Source: Bacteroidales bacterium (GTDB lineage Bacteria > Bacteroidota > Bacteroidia > Bacteroidales > Muribaculaceae). Taken from it: a DNA stretch of 44,363 nt. A program made the translations under genes and the position numbers. The DNA is taken from the NCBI GenBank assembly GCA_014800685.1, contig JAAVFQ010000029.1, forward strand, positions 1 through 44,363, written 5' to 3'. The notes beneath the pieces were generated by a model. That model did not search any database and was not told where the DNA came from. It saw nothing but the letters and a program-made list of their open reading frames with translations. Position 1 is the first letter of the stretch. Each line of letters opens with the position of its first letter. Positions 34,957-44,343 of the stretch are shown piece after piece.

Positions 34957-36534
34957 ATGCTTAACCCAAGCGAAATCTCTGATGTCCTGAAACAGGAACT
35001 CGAGAACGTCGACTCTAAGGTCAAGTTTGAGGAAGTCGGTACCGTCCTGGAAGTCGGTGACGGTGTTGCTCACGTTTATGGCCTTGAAAATGTACGCTCT
35101 AACGAGCTGGTCGAGTTTGAAAACGGCGTTACCGGCGTCGCGCTCAACCTCGAGGAGAGCAACGTGGGTGTTGTGCTCCTCAACAATGTTAACAAAGTGA
35201 CTGAGAATATGTCGGTGCGTCGCACGGGTGAAATCGCATCAATCCCCGTCGGTGAAGGTCTCTTGGGCCGTGTGATTAATATCCTCGGCGAGCCGATTGA
35301 CGGCAAAGGACCCATCGAAGGCGAATTGCTTCGTCTCCCCCTTGAACGCAAGGCGCCCGGTGTCATCTTCCGTCAGCCCGTAAATCAGCCGCTTCAGACC
35401 GGTCTCAAGGCTGTCGATGCTATGATTCCTATCGGTCGTGGACAGCGTGAGCTTATTATCGGTGACCGTCAGATCGGTAAAACTGCTATCGCGATTGACA
35501 CTATCATCAATCAGCGTCAGAATTATCTTGATGGCAAGCCTGTATATTGTATCTACGTTGCTATCGGCCAGAAGGCTTCATCGGTGGCTTCCATCGTCCA
35601 CACTCTCGAGAAGCACGGCGCGATGCCTTACACCTGCGTTGTAGCCGCTACTGCCTCTGACTCGGCTTCTATGCGCTATTACGCTCCTTTCGCCGGTGTT
35701 GCTATCGGTGAATATTTCCGTGATACCGGTAGAGATGCTCTCATCGTTTATGATGACCTCTCCAAGCAGGCTGTCGCATATCGTGAGATCTCTCTTATTC
35801 TTAAGCGTCCCTCCGGACGTGAGGCTTATCCCGGTGATATCTTCTATCTCCATTCTCGTCTTCTGGAGCGTGCTGCTAAGATCATCGACTCTCAGGAAGT
35901 GGCTTCTACTATGAATGACCTCCCTGAAGCTCTCAAACCTATCGTGAAGGGTGGTGGCTCGCTTACTGCGCTCCCCATCATCGAGACTCAGGCAGGCGAC
36001 GTGTCTGCCTACATCCCTACCAACGTTATTTCAATTACCGACGGACAGATCTTCCTTGAGACTGCTCTCTTCAATCAGGGTATCCGTCCCGCCGTTAACG
36101 TAGGTATCTCAGTGTCACGTGTGGGTGGTAACGCACAGATTAAGTCAATGAAGAAAGTGGCCGGTACGCTGAAGATAGCTCAGGCACAGTTCCGCGAGCT
36201 TGAGTCTTTCACTAAGTTTGGTGGAGACATCGACCCCGTGACTGCCAAGGTTATCGATACCGGACGCAAGAATCAGCAGCTTCTCATCCAGCCACAGTAT
36301 CAACCGTGGCCAGTGGAGAACGAGGTGGCAGTTATCTATTGCGGTGTGAACGGACTTCTGGAAAACGTACCTCTTGAGAAGGTGGAAGAGTTCGAGCAAC
36401 TCTTTATCCAGCTTCTTAAGACCAAGTATCAGAAAGAGGTGCTTGACGTTATCAAATCCGGTAAGCTTACGCCCGAAGTTGAGACTCTCCTCAAGCAGAC
36501 AGCAGCTGAGGTAGCGGCTAAATATAAAGCCTGA
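34957..36534 (+). CDS. atpA: F1 ATP synthase subunit alpha
   Basis: A 525-aa non-catalytic nucleotide-binding subunit of F1. Walker A is GDRQIGKT at residues 169-176, and Walker B is near [20 protein letters not shown]. The family signature [14 protein letters not shown] is intact, as is the core [20 protein letters not shown]. Length is normal (about 500-525). Four nt separate it from atpH, but 148 nt with two hairpins follow before atpG, the largest gap inside the atp block. Confidence 0.97.
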   Translation: MLNPSEISDVLKQELENVDSKVKFEEVGTVLEVGDGVAHVYGLENVRSNELVEFENGVTGVALNLEESNVGVVLLNNVNKVTENMSVRRTGEIASIPVGEGLLGRVINILGEPIDGKGPIEGELLRLPLERKAPGVIFRQPVNQPLQTGLKAVDAMIPIGRGQRELIIGDRQIGKTAIAIDTIINQRQNYLDGKPVYCIYVAIGQKASSVASIVHTLEKHGAMPYTCVVAATASDSASMRYYAPFAGVAIGEYFRDTGRDALIVYDDLSKQAVAYREISLILKRPSGREAYPGDIFYLHSRLLERAAKIIDSQEVASTMNDLPEALKPIVKGGGSLTALPIIETQAGDVSAYIPTNVISITDGQIFLETALFNQGIRPAVNVGISVSRVGGNAQIKSMKKVAGTLKIAQAQFRELESFTKFGGDIDPVTAKVIDTGRKNQQLLIQPQYQPWPVENEVAVIYCGVNGLLENVPLEKVEEFEQLFIQLLKTKYQKEVLDVIKSGKLTPEVETLLKQTAAEVAAKYKA

Positions 36535-36555
36535 TTAATTTGATAATCCGAATAT

Positions 36556-36591
36556 AGAGGGGCCTCCGGCCCGACGGCACGGAGGCCCTCT
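36556..36591 (+). promoter_or_regulatory. GC-rich hairpin between atpA and atpG
   Basis: AGAGG-GGCCTCCG (36556-36568) pairs with CGGAGGCCCTCT (36580-36591), a stem of about 12 bp with one bulge, 22 nt after the atpA stop codon. Only TTTAAAGG follows, so it is at best a leaky terminator. It could act as an attenuator or 3'-end stabiliser. Confidence 0.6.
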
Positions 36592-36620
36592 TTAAAGGAG
36601 AATTTAAAGACGCATTTTTA

Positions 36621-36656
36621 GGCAAAGAGTGAGGAAACCGTCTCACTCCACTTGCC
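36621..36656 (+). promoter_or_regulatory. Second hairpin upstream of atpG
   Basis: GAGTGAG (36627-36633) pairs with CTCACTC (36642-36648), and the flanking GGCAA (36621-36625) pairs with TTGCC (36652-36656). The two-part stem ends 26 nt before the atpG start codon. It may protect the 5' end of a processed atpG-nuoI-N transcript. Confidence 0.5.
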
Positions 36657-36682
36657 GATTTGAAGATAGGTAACCAAAAGTT

Positions 36683-37582
36683 ATGGCTACATTAAGAGAA
36701 CTTAAGACACGTATCGGCTCTGTATCCTCAAGTGAGAAAATCACAGGTGCCATGAAGATGATTTCTTCTGCAAAGGTGCATAAAAACGAGCAGGCACTGA
36801 AGCGCCTGGTGCCTTACAGAAATCAGATAACCCGCATCATGGGACATATTCTGCAGGCTGATGTGAATTTTTCTTCACCTCTGACCGCCGCCCGGGAGAT
36901 GAATAATATAGGTCTCGTGGTCTTCGGTAGTGACGATGGTCTCTGTGGTGCATATAATATCAACATCTATAAGAGACTGCTTGAGATTCTCAATAAAATG
37001 CGAGAGAATCATCCCGGTATTAGATTTACTATCTTCCCCGTAGGAAGCAAAATTCTTCGCATAGTGAAGAAAATCGAAGGCGGGGACATCACCGTTAGGG
37101 TTCTTCCCGGAGTTGATTCAAAGATGGAGGGTGAGCGTGTCAATGAATTCACCCGAATGCTCGAAAAGGAATTTCTCAATGGCGATGTAGACGCAGTGCA
37201 TGTAGTTTACATGAACTTCCTCTCCATGAGTCGTCAGGTGCTCAAAGATTCACTGCTTTTTCCCGTTGAAGCCGATGCTATCATGGGAGATGCGGAAAAA
37301 GCGGCTTCCAAAGGTAGCGAAGAGGATAAGCTTTATATTTTCGAGCCGGATGCAAATCGCATATTCAACGTCGTGCTTCCGATGTTCGTGCTCTCAACAA
37401 TGCAGCAGGTGACCATAGAGAATAGGGCTTCAGAACAGGCAGCCCGCGTAATGGCCATGCAGAGTGCGAATGATAATGCCAAGAAACTTCTCGAAACGCT
37501 GCAACTCGAATACAACAAACTGCGTCAGCAGAGCATCACCACCGAGCTTCTTGATATTGTCGGTGGCCAGATGGGTAGATAA
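36683..37582 (+). CDS. atpG: F1 ATP synthase subunit gamma
   Basis: A 299-aa central-shaft subunit that couples rotor rotation to catalysis. The N-terminal helix begins MATLRELKTRIGSVSSSEKI followed by TGAMKMISSAK, the family start signature. The middle has VVFGSDDGLCGAYNINIYKR, and the C-terminal helix ends LQLEYNKLRQQSITTELLDI followed by VGGQMGR. Length is normal. It is the last gene of the atp block; nuoI begins 247 nt later. Gamma is needed at one-third the level of alpha and beta, and its separation from atpA by two hairpins could contribute to lower expression. Confidence 0.96.
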   Translation: MATLRELKTRIGSVSSSEKITGAMKMISSAKVHKNEQALKRLVPYRNQITRIMGHILQADVNFSSPLTAAREMNNIGLVVFGSDDGLCGAYNINIYKRLLEILNKMRENHPGIRFTIFPVGSKILRIVKKIEGGDITVRVLPGVDSKMEGERVNEFTRMLEKEFLNGDVDAVHVVYMNFLSMSRQVLKDSLLFPVEADAIMGDAEKAASKGSEEDKLYIFEPDANRIFNVVLPMFVLSTMQQVTIENRASEQAARVMAMQSANDNAKKLLETLQLEYNKLRQQSITTELLDIVGGQMGR

Positions 37583-37829
37583 CCCTCTATCGCTGCATGC
37601 AGAAACTGCTTAATGAAGCAGTAGGGGAGAAGAGAGTGGATTAAGGAAGGCACGAAGACTCTGCGTGACTTCCATGATATACAGGCCTCACAGCCTGAAC
37701 AACAATGACATTTCAGGGAAATTTCCCAATATTTCTTCCGGCAAGTGAAGATTTCATAAGTTGGCCGAAATATCAATATATGGCTCCGCGTAAGGAGCAA
37801 AAGGAACTGACAAAACATCAAACTCGTTT

Positions 37830-38390
37830 ATGAGCAGTATTAAAGAATATTTTACCTCGGTGGGCAAAGGCCTTAAAAGCCTTGTCCAGGGAATGGAAGT
37901 GACCGGCAAAGAGTTAGTCACTCCCAAGATCACTGAGCAGTATCCGGAAAATAGAGCTACACTTGACATTTCCGACCGCTTCCGTGCCGAACTGACACTG
38001 AAGTATGATGCTGAAGGCCACCATAAGTGTATAGCTTGCGGTATCTGCCAGATGAACTGTCCCAATGGCACCATCAAGCTTAATACCAAGATGGTGGAAT
38101 TGCCTGACGGCAAGAAAAAGCGTGCTCTTGTAGACTATATGTATGATTTGGGAAGCTGCACATTCTGCATGCTTTGTGTCACTACTTGTCCCCAAGATGC
38201 GCTTGCATTCAGCAACGATTTCGAGCAGGCTGTATTCACTCGTGATAAACTTGTGAAAAAGCTCAATTATCGCCCGGAGCCTGAACTGCCCGCAGCAGCC
38301 CCCGCTCCCAAACCAGCAGCAGCGCCCGCACCGGCTGCCGGTGAGAAGCCCGCTGCCGAGTCAAAGATAGACACAAAAGATAATAAATAA
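37830..38390 (+). CDS. nuoI: NADH-quinone oxidoreductase subunit I (two [4Fe-4S] clusters)
   Basis: A 186-aa ferredoxin-like subunit that holds clusters N6a and N6b. The two motifs are CIACGICQMNCP (C67, C70, C73, C77) and CTFCMLCVTTCP (C110, C113, C116, C120). In a complex without NuoE/F/G this is the outermost cluster-bearing subunit and probably the entry point for electrons. The last ~35 residues are an unusual Ala/Pro-rich tail (PAAAPAPKPAAAPAPAAGEK). The 247-nt region before it holds a short CTGCTT/AAGCAG hairpin but no recognisable promoter. Confidence 0.95.
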   Translation: MSSIKEYFTSVGKGLKSLVQGMEVTGKELVTPKITEQYPENRATLDISDRFRAELTLKYDAEGHHKCIACGICQMNCPNGTIKLNTKMVELPDGKKKRALVDYMYDLGSCTFCMLCVTTCPQDALAFSNDFEQAVFTRDKLVKKLNYRPEPELPAAAPAPKPAAAPAPAAGEKPAAESKIDTKDNK

Positions 38391-38394
38391 AGAA

Positions 38395-38919
38395 ATGGAA
38401 TCAGTAGGGAACATAATTTTGTATTTTATCGTGGCTATAGTCATGGTGGTATTTTCCTTCATGACCGTGCGCACGACAAAGATTCTCCGTTCAGCGACCT
38501 ACCTGCTCTTCGTTCTGCTTAGTACCGCTTTCTTCTATTTCCAGCTCGGATATCAGTTTCTCGGAGCGGTGCAGATAGCAGTTTATGCCGGAGGCATCAT
38601 GGTGCTGTTCGTATTTGCAATATTGCTCACTCGCCGACCTGATGACAAGACGAATGATCTTACACATCACAGACGCGTATTGGGGACAATCTGCTCGGTA
38701 GCAGCCACTGTTCTTCTTCTCTTCGCACTCTTCAAGATGCCCATGCTTAATGGCATGTCGCTCACTCAGGTGCTCACCACCCCGGAGATCACCATGCACG
38801 ACATAGGCCACGCCATGCTCGGCACAGACCGTTATCAGTATCTTCTTCCCTTTGAGGCCATATCAGTGCTTCTACTTGCTTGTATAATCGGTGGCGTAGT
38901 TATCGCCCGAAAAAGATAA
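38395..38919 (+). CDS. nuoJ: NADH-quinone oxidoreductase subunit J
   Basis: A 174-aa membrane subunit with five predicted helices, part of the proton channel region. It includes YFQLGYQFLGAVQIAVYAGG, the conserved helix-3 stretch with a break that takes part in coupling, followed by IMVLFVFAILL. Four nt separate it from nuoI and six from nuoK. Confidence 0.93.
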   Translation: MESVGNIILYFIVAIVMVVFSFMTVRTTKILRSATYLLFVLLSTAFFYFQLGYQFLGAVQIAVYAGGIMVLFVFAILLTRRPDDKTNDLTHHRRVLGTICSVAATVLLLFALFKMPMLNGMSLTQVLTTPEITMHDIGHAMLGTDRYQYLLPFEAISVLLLACIIGGVVIARKR

Positions 38920-38925
38920 TTCCAC

Positions 38926-39237
38926 ATGGACCTAAGCATCTTATGGTATCTTGTGCCCAGCGTACTAATGTTCGTCTGTGGCGTCTTCGGGTTTGTCACC
39001 CGCAAGAATCTGATTGCTATACTCATCTCGCTCGAACTCATACTGAATTCGGCCGACCTGAATTTTGTCATCTTCAACCGCTTCCTCTTCCCGGGGCAGA
39101 TGGAGGGTATGATTTTCACCCTCTTTTCTATCGCACTGGCAGCTGCGGAGACAGCAATCGCTATCGCTATCATTATTAATATTTATCGCAAAATCGGCAA
39201 TACCGACATTCGCGAAGTAACCAAAATGAGATTCTAA
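38926..39237 (+). CDS. nuoK: NADH-quinone oxidoreductase subunit K
   Basis: A 103-aa membrane subunit with three helices. The two conserved membrane glutamates of the family can be seen in ISLELILNSADLNFVIF (helix 2) and ALAAAETAIAIAII (helix 3), which carry the E-channel proton path. Length and spacing are normal; nuoL starts 3 nt after its stop codon. Confidence 0.94.
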   Translation: MDLSILWYLVPSVLMFVCGVFGFVTRKNLIAILISLELILNSADLNFVIFNRFLFPGQMEGMIFTLFSIALAAAETAIAIAIIINIYRKIGNTDIREVTKMRF

Positions 39238-39240
39238 GTT

Positions 39241-41184
39241 ATGGGCATCACTCTTCCACTTTTGATTCTTATTATTCCCATCGCGATGTTCCTTTTGCTG
39301 GGAATAGGCGGTGTCAAGATGTCGCGCAAATGCGCCGGTATTCTTGGTATCCTCGGTATGGGTACCACTATGACGCTCGCTTATATTGTAGCGTTCAGTT
39401 ATTTCTTTCCCGCTGAAGGCTCAGGCTTCATCATTGACGGCATACGTCAGCAGATATCAGTCTTCGATGTTACCTGGCTTCAGTTTACTGAGCGTCTTGT
39501 AGTAAAACTTGGTTTCCTTCTTGATCCTATCTCCGCAATGATGCTTGTGGTGATCACCACAATCTCCTTCATGGTGCATCTTTATTCCTGGGGATACATG
39601 GAGCATGAGCCGGGATTCCAGAGATACTATGCTTTCCTTTCACTCTTCTCCTTCTCAATGCTTGGCCTTGTAGTGGCCACTAACATCTTCCAGATGTACA
39701 TATTCTGGGAGCTTGTAGGTGTATCCTCTTATCTTCTTATCGGATTCTTCTACAAACTTCCTTCGGCAGTTTCTGCATCAAAGAAAGCATTTATCGTTAC
39801 ACGTTTTGCTGACCTCGGATTCCTTATCGGTATCCTCTTCCTTTCTTACTATTCACACACCTTCAACTTCATTGATCTTACCACAAACCCCGGAAGCATC
39901 CTTGCAGACTTCGGTGCAGCAAGCTTCATGGGAGCCTCTTGCCTGACATGGGCGCTTGTGCTCATTTTCGTGGGTGGTATGGGTAAATCGGCCATGATGC
40001 CTCTGCACATCTGGCTTCCCGATGCAATGGAGGGTCCGACCCCCGTGTCTGCACTCATTCACGCGGCAACCATGGTCGTTGCAGGTGTGTATCTTGTGGC
40101 ACGCATGTTCCCGCTTTACAGCATAGAGCCCACTTCGCTGAATTTTGTGGCAGTGGTCGGTGCAATCACCGCATTCTATGCAGCAGTGGTAGCCTGCACG
40201 CAGATTGACATCAAACGAGTACTTGCATTCTCCACTATTTCACAGATAGCCTTCATGATGGTATCACTTGGTGTGGCCAGAACTGAAATGGAGGGATGGC
40301 ATTATGCAGGTCTTGGATATATGGCCGGAATGTTCCACCTTTTCACTCACGCGATGTTCAAGGCACTTCTCTTCCTCGGTGCCGGCGCCCTGATCCATGC
40401 TGTACACTCTAACAATTATACCGCTATGGGTGGTCTGCGCAAATATATGCCCATCACACACTGGACATTCCTCATTGGCTGTCTTGCCATAGCAGGTATC
40501 TATCCCTTCGCAGGCTTCTTCTCAAAAGACGAAATGCTGGCAGCGATGTTCCAGGCACATTGGTTCTGGGGCGCATGGATGACAATGGTAGCCGGACTTA
40601 CCGCCTTCTATATGTTCCGTCTCTACTATCTCATCTTCTGGTGGGAAGAGAATCCGAGCTATAAGGGACACACTCCCCATGATTCTCCCTGGCAGATGTC
40701 ACTTCCTCTCATCATCCTTGCGGCAGTCAGCTGTGTGGCAGGTTTCATACCCTTCGGAGAATTCGTGACATGGAATCGCGCTCCCTATCATATCCACATA
40801 GAGCCGGCTGTTGCCGCTACCTCACTTATCGTAGCTGTACTTGCGATAGCACTTGCAACCGCAATGTATATTAAGAAGAATCCCTGGCCCACAAGAATGC
40901 GCAATCTCTGGCCCGGACTCTGGACAGCCGCAAACCGCAGATTCTATTGGGATGAGATCTACATGTTCATCACCCATAAGATAATCTTTAATGGTATCTG
41001 CCGTGCAATCGCATGGTTTGACCGTCACGTCATCGATGCCTCTATGGACGGCTTCGCTAAGATCACACAGTTTGCATCTGTGAAAATCAAGGGAATGCAG
41101 AATGGAAGCATTCAGATGTATGTGATATGGTATTTCCTCGGTGCAGTTCTTCTCGCAGGTATCACCTGGCTTTGTCTCCTTTAA
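39241..41184 (+). CDS. nuoL: NADH-quinone oxidoreductase subunit L (antiporter-like)
   Basis: A 647-aa antiporter-like subunit at the far end of the membrane arm. The core has FQMYIFWELVGVSSYLLIGF with the key Glu, FVGGMGKSAMMPLHIWLPDA followed by MEGPTPVSALIHAATMVVAG with the central Lys and His, and a second half with the HAMFKALLFLGAGALIHAVH motif. The C-terminal part contains the long lateral helix plus a last transmembrane segment (FLGAVLLAGITWLCLL). The length fits NuoL and is clearly longer than NuoM or NuoN. Confidence 0.95.
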   Translation: MGITLPLLILIIPIAMFLLLGIGGVKMSRKCAGILGILGMGTTMTLAYIVAFSYFFPAEGSGFIIDGIRQQISVFDVTWLQFTERLVVKLGFLLDPISAMMLVVITTISFMVHLYSWGYMEHEPGFQRYYAFLSLFSFSMLGLVVATNIFQMYIFWELVGVSSYLLIGFFYKLPSAVSASKKAFIVTRFADLGFLIGILFLSYYSHTFNFIDLTTNPGSILADFGAASFMGASCLTWALVLIFVGGMGKSAMMPLHIWLPDAMEGPTPVSALIHAATMVVAGVYLVARMFPLYSIEPTSLNFVAVVGAITAFYAAVVACTQIDIKRVLAFSTISQIAFMMVSLGVARTEMEGWHYAGLGYMAGMFHLFTHAMFKALLFLGAGALIHAVHSNNYTAMGGLRKYMPITHWTFLIGCLAIAGIYPFAGFFSKDEMLAAMFQAHWFWGAWMTMVAGLTAFYMFRLYYLIFWWEENPSYKGHTPHDSPWQMSLPLIILAAVSCVAGFIPFGEFVTWNRAPYHIHIEPAVAATSLIVAVLAIALATAMYIKKNPWPTRMRNLWPGLWTAANRRFYWDEIYMFITHKIIFNGICRAIAWFDRHVIDASMDGFAKITQFASVKIKGMQNGSIQMYVIWYFLGAVLLAGITWLCLL

Positions 41185-41213
41185 TTAACGTATCGCAGAA
41201 AAATAAGTAGATT

Positions 41214-42728
41214 ATGTTTGGTAATATTCTAATCTGGTTTGTAATTGTCCCCATCATCATGATGGCCGGACTGGGCCTCTGCCGTAACAGTGGCATCAAC
41301 GCGATACGCGCGGTGATGGTAAGCTGCTCGACGGTTCTTATGGGCCTCGCCATCTGGCTCTGCTGCGAATTTCTTGACCTTCGCGCAGCAGGCAATACCG
41401 ATCCAATGCTCTTTATGGGAGAATGGACATGGTATGCTCCTCTTAATATCAAACTGGCAGTAGGCGTGGACGGCATATCAGTCTTCATGCTTCTGCTCTC
41501 CGCAGTGATAGTTTTTGCAGGTACATTCGCTTCCTGGAAAATCAATCCGCTCCCCAAGAACTTCTTCCTCTGGTTTGCACTTCTTTCTACCGGAGTGTTC
41601 GGGTTCTTTATCTCAATAGACATTTTCACAATGTTTATGTTCTATGAGGTAGCTCTTATCCCTATGTATCTTCTGATTGGAGTATGGGGAACAGGCCGTA
41701 AGGAGTATTCAGCGATGAAACTGACGCTCATGCTGATGGGTGGCTCAGCCTTCCTGATGCTTGGTCTGCTCGGCATCTACTGGCACTCTGCCCCCGAAGG
41801 TGGAATCCCCACCTGGAATCTTCTTGAGATAGCACATAACAATGCTATCGATCCGGGCTGGCAGAATCTTCTCTTCTGCTTCACCTTCGTAGGTTTCGGT
41901 GTGCTGGGAGCGATGTTCCCCTTCCACACCTGGTCTCCAGACGGTCATGCGTGTGCGCCGACTGCAGTTTCCATGCTCCATGCAGGCGTGCTCATGAAGC
42001 TCGGTGGATATGGCTGTTTCCGCATCGCCATCTATCTGCTTCCCGCTGCCGCTAACGAGCTTGCATGGATATTCATCATTCTTACAGGCATTTCAATCGT
42101 CTACGGAGCCTTCTCAGCTTGCGTGCAGACCGACCTCAAGTATATCAATGCATATTCTTCAGTGTCACACTGCGGTATGGTGCTCTTCGCTATATTGATG
42201 CTTAACACCACAGCGATGACAGGTGCAATCCTGCAGATGCTTTCACATGGTCTGATGACAGCACTCTTCTTTGCTCTTATCGGTATGATCTACGGAAGAA
42301 CCCACACCCGCGATATTCGTCAGATGGGAGGTTTGATGAAGATAATGCCCTATCTTGGCGTCTGCTACATGATAGCCGGTTTTGCTTCACTTGGTCTGCC
42401 CGGTCTTTCAGGATTCGTAGCGGAAATGACTATATTCTTCGGTTCATTCCAGGATGCTGATCTCTTCCACAGAATCTTTGTGATCACAGCTACATGCTCT
42501 ATCGTCATCACTGCGGTGTATATACTGCGAGTAGTAGGCAAACTTCTTCTCGGTCCTGTGCAAGACGAACATCATCTCTCACTGACTGATGCCACCTGGT
42601 TTGAGCGACTCTCAACAGTCACTCTTATCCTTTGCATCGCCGGCATCGGATGCTTCCCGAACTGGATAAATGAAGCAATACAGTTTAGCTTCGGACCTAT
42701 AATGGAAGCCGTAAACAGCGCAATCTAA
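41214..42728 (+). CDS. nuoM: NADH-quinone oxidoreductase subunit M (antiporter-like)
   Basis: A 504-aa antiporter-like proton-pumping subunit. Helix 5 carries the key Glu in FTMFMFYEVALIPMYLLIGV. The discontinuous helix 7 region is GFGVLGAMFPFHTWSPDGHA followed by CAPTAVSMLHAGVLMKLGGY, and helix 12 is in the region GFASLGLPGLSGFVAEMTIF. In this sequence FGVLGAMFPFHTW lacks the lysine usual after FGVK (L in its place), worth checking against homologues. Length is normal, and it sits 29 nt after nuoL. Confidence 0.94.
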   Translation: MFGNILIWFVIVPIIMMAGLGLCRNSGINAIRAVMVSCSTVLMGLAIWLCCEFLDLRAAGNTDPMLFMGEWTWYAPLNIKLAVGVDGISVFMLLLSAVIVFAGTFASWKINPLPKNFFLWFALLSTGVFGFFISIDIFTMFMFYEVALIPMYLLIGVWGTGRKEYSAMKLTLMLMGGSAFLMLGLLGIYWHSAPEGGIPTWNLLEIAHNNAIDPGWQNLLFCFTFVGFGVLGAMFPFHTWSPDGHACAPTAVSMLHAGVLMKLGGYGCFRIAIYLLPAAANELAWIFIILTGISIVYGAFSACVQTDLKYINAYSSVSHCGMVLFAILMLNTTAMTGAILQMLSHGLMTALFFALIGMIYGRTHTRDIRQMGGLMKIMPYLGVCYMIAGFASLGLPGLSGFVAEMTIFFGSFQDADLFHRIFVITATCSIVITAVYILRVVGKLLLGPVQDEHHLSLTDATWFERLSTVTLILCIAGIGCFPNWINEAIQFSFGPIMEAVNSAI

Positions 42729-42751
42729 AACGAAAATAACAAGACAAGAAA

Positions 42752-44221
42752 ATGGACTATTCACAATTCGGACAGATGATTCCCGAACTCATTGTTCTTG
42801 GGATTTTCATGGTGGTGTTGCTGTGTGACGTTTTCAGCTCAGCGAAAAGCAGCAGAAACTTCCTGACACCTCTCACCACAATACTCTTCGGCCTCGGCAC
42901 AGTAGCCATCTGGCTCATTCCGGCATCCAGCGAGCCGATATTCGGAGGAATGTTTATCAACACTCCGGCGACAAATGCAATCAAGGCAATCCTCAATATC
43001 GGTGTTTTTCTGGTATTTCTTCAGTCGGCCAAATGGGTGGAAAGTGATGAAGTAGCCATCCGCAAAGGAGAGTTTTATGAACTTCTTCTCGTGACCCTCT
43101 TCGGCATGTACCTGATGGTGTCGGCACAGCACTTCCTCCTCTTTGTAATTGGCCTTGAAGCAGCCTCACTACCCCTTGCAGCGCTCGTAGCCTTCAATAA
43201 GAAGCACTACGAAAGTGCAGAAGCAGCTACCAAATACATCATGACAGCAGTGTTCTCATCAGGAATCCTGCTTATGGGTATCTCCTTCGTATATGGCTGC
43301 AGCAACGGTTCTCTCTACTTCAATGATCTCCGCGAGAGCTTCATATCCGGCAACATGAGTGGCCTTATGCTCTGTGCACTTGCTTTCGTAATGGCAGGTA
43401 TCGGATTTAAACTGTCACTCGTACCGTTCCATCTATGGACAGCCGATGTATATCAGGGAGCTCCGACTGCAGTCACCAGCTATCTTTCAGTAGTAAGTAA
43501 AGGAGCTGCCGCCTTCGCCTTCTTCGTGGTATTCGTTCAGGCTTTCGGTCAGGTATGGGCAGACGCATGGGAATGGATGCTTTATGCACTGATCATCGCC
43601 ACAATCACGGTGGGTAACCTTTTCGCAATCCGCCAGAGAAACATCAAGCGATTCATGGCCTTCTCTTCAATCTCGCAGGCCGGATATATAATGCTCGCAG
43701 CAGCCGTAGGTAATGGCCTTGGACTGACTTCAATGCTTTACTACATTATAGTCTACATTGTCAGCAACCTCGGCGCATTCTCTGTAATTGCAATGATAGA
43801 GAATCAGACCGGCAAGCTTGAAATAGAGGATTATAACGGACTGCATAAGAGCAATCCCCGCCTGTCATTTGCCATGACACTTGCGATGTTCTCACTTGCA
43901 GGTATTCCTCCGTTCGCGGGATTCTTCAGCAAAATTTTGATGTTCACCTCAGTGACTTCAACTGACAGCATGGCACTCTACATGCTCGTGCTCATAGCGC
44001 TTATCAATACTATCATTTCACTTTACTATTATCTTCTTGTAGTGAAGGCAATGTGGATAAGCCCCGATGAGCCGAAGATAGAGAATATTCGCGGTCACTT
44101 TGCAGATCGTCTTGCACTCGGACTCTGCGTACTTGGTATCGTATTCTGCGGCTTAGTACCCTACGTATACGACTACTGCTATCAGGCAGTAAACTGCGCG
44201 ATACATTGTGTAGGACTCTAA
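42752..44221 (+). CDS. nuoN: NADH-quinone oxidoreductase subunit N (antiporter-like)
   Basis: A 489-aa antiporter-like subunit and last gene of the superoperon. It shows HFLLFVIGLEAASLPLAALV with the conserved membrane Glu, GIGFKLSLVPFHLWTADVYQ followed by GAPTAVTSYLSVVSKGAAAF, and GIPPFAGFFSKILMF in the second half. It has the expected ~14 helices and normal length. It sits 23 nt after nuoM and is followed 26 nt later by the terminator. Confidence 0.95.
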   Translation: MDYSQFGQMIPELIVLGIFMVVLLCDVFSSAKSSRNFLTPLTTILFGLGTVAIWLIPASSEPIFGGMFINTPATNAIKAILNIGVFLVFLQSAKWVESDEVAIRKGEFYELLLVTLFGMYLMVSAQHFLLFVIGLEAASLPLAALVAFNKKHYESAEAATKYIMTAVFSSGILLMGISFVYGCSNGSLYFNDLRESFISGNMSGLMLCALAFVMAGIGFKLSLVPFHLWTADVYQGAPTAVTSYLSVVSKGAAAFAFFVVFVQAFGQVWADAWEWMLYALIIATITVGNLFAIRQRNIKRFMAFSSISQAGYIMLAAAVGNGLGLTSMLYYIIVYIVSNLGAFSVIAMIENQTGKLEIEDYNGLHKSNPRLSFAMTLAMFSLAGIPPFAGFFSKILMFTSVTSTDSMALYMLVLIALINTIISLYYYLLVVKAMWISPDEPKIENIRGHFADRLALGLCVLGIVFCGLVPYVYDYCYQAVNCAIHCVGL

Positions 44222-44247
44222 GACATTAATTTACATAACAAAAAATA

Positions 44248-44277
44248 AGAGGCTGTCTAACAAGTTTAGGCAGTCTC
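44248..44277 (+). terminator. Terminator of the nuo-atp superoperon
   Basis: AAGAGGCTGTCTAA pairs with TTTAGGCAGTCTCT via G-T wobbles, and the stem is followed by a run of T (44278-44283). It begins 26 nt after the nuoN stop codon. The stem resembles the one at 86-118 near the other window edge. Confidence 0.8.
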
Positions 44278-44308
44278 TTTTTTCGTTCAGTCAGGCTAAA
44301 AAAAAAAT

Positions 44309-44343
44309 AAGGCTTTCATGCTGAAATTCAGCGCGAAAGCCTT
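44309..44343 (-). terminator. Minus-strand terminator of a gene beyond the window
   Basis: AAGGCTTTC (44309-44317) pairs with GAAAGCCTT (44335-44343), with an inner GCTGAA/TTCAGC stem. On the minus strand it is followed by about ten T (complement of 44298-44307), so it should end a minus-strand transcript coming from the right. Confidence 0.75.
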
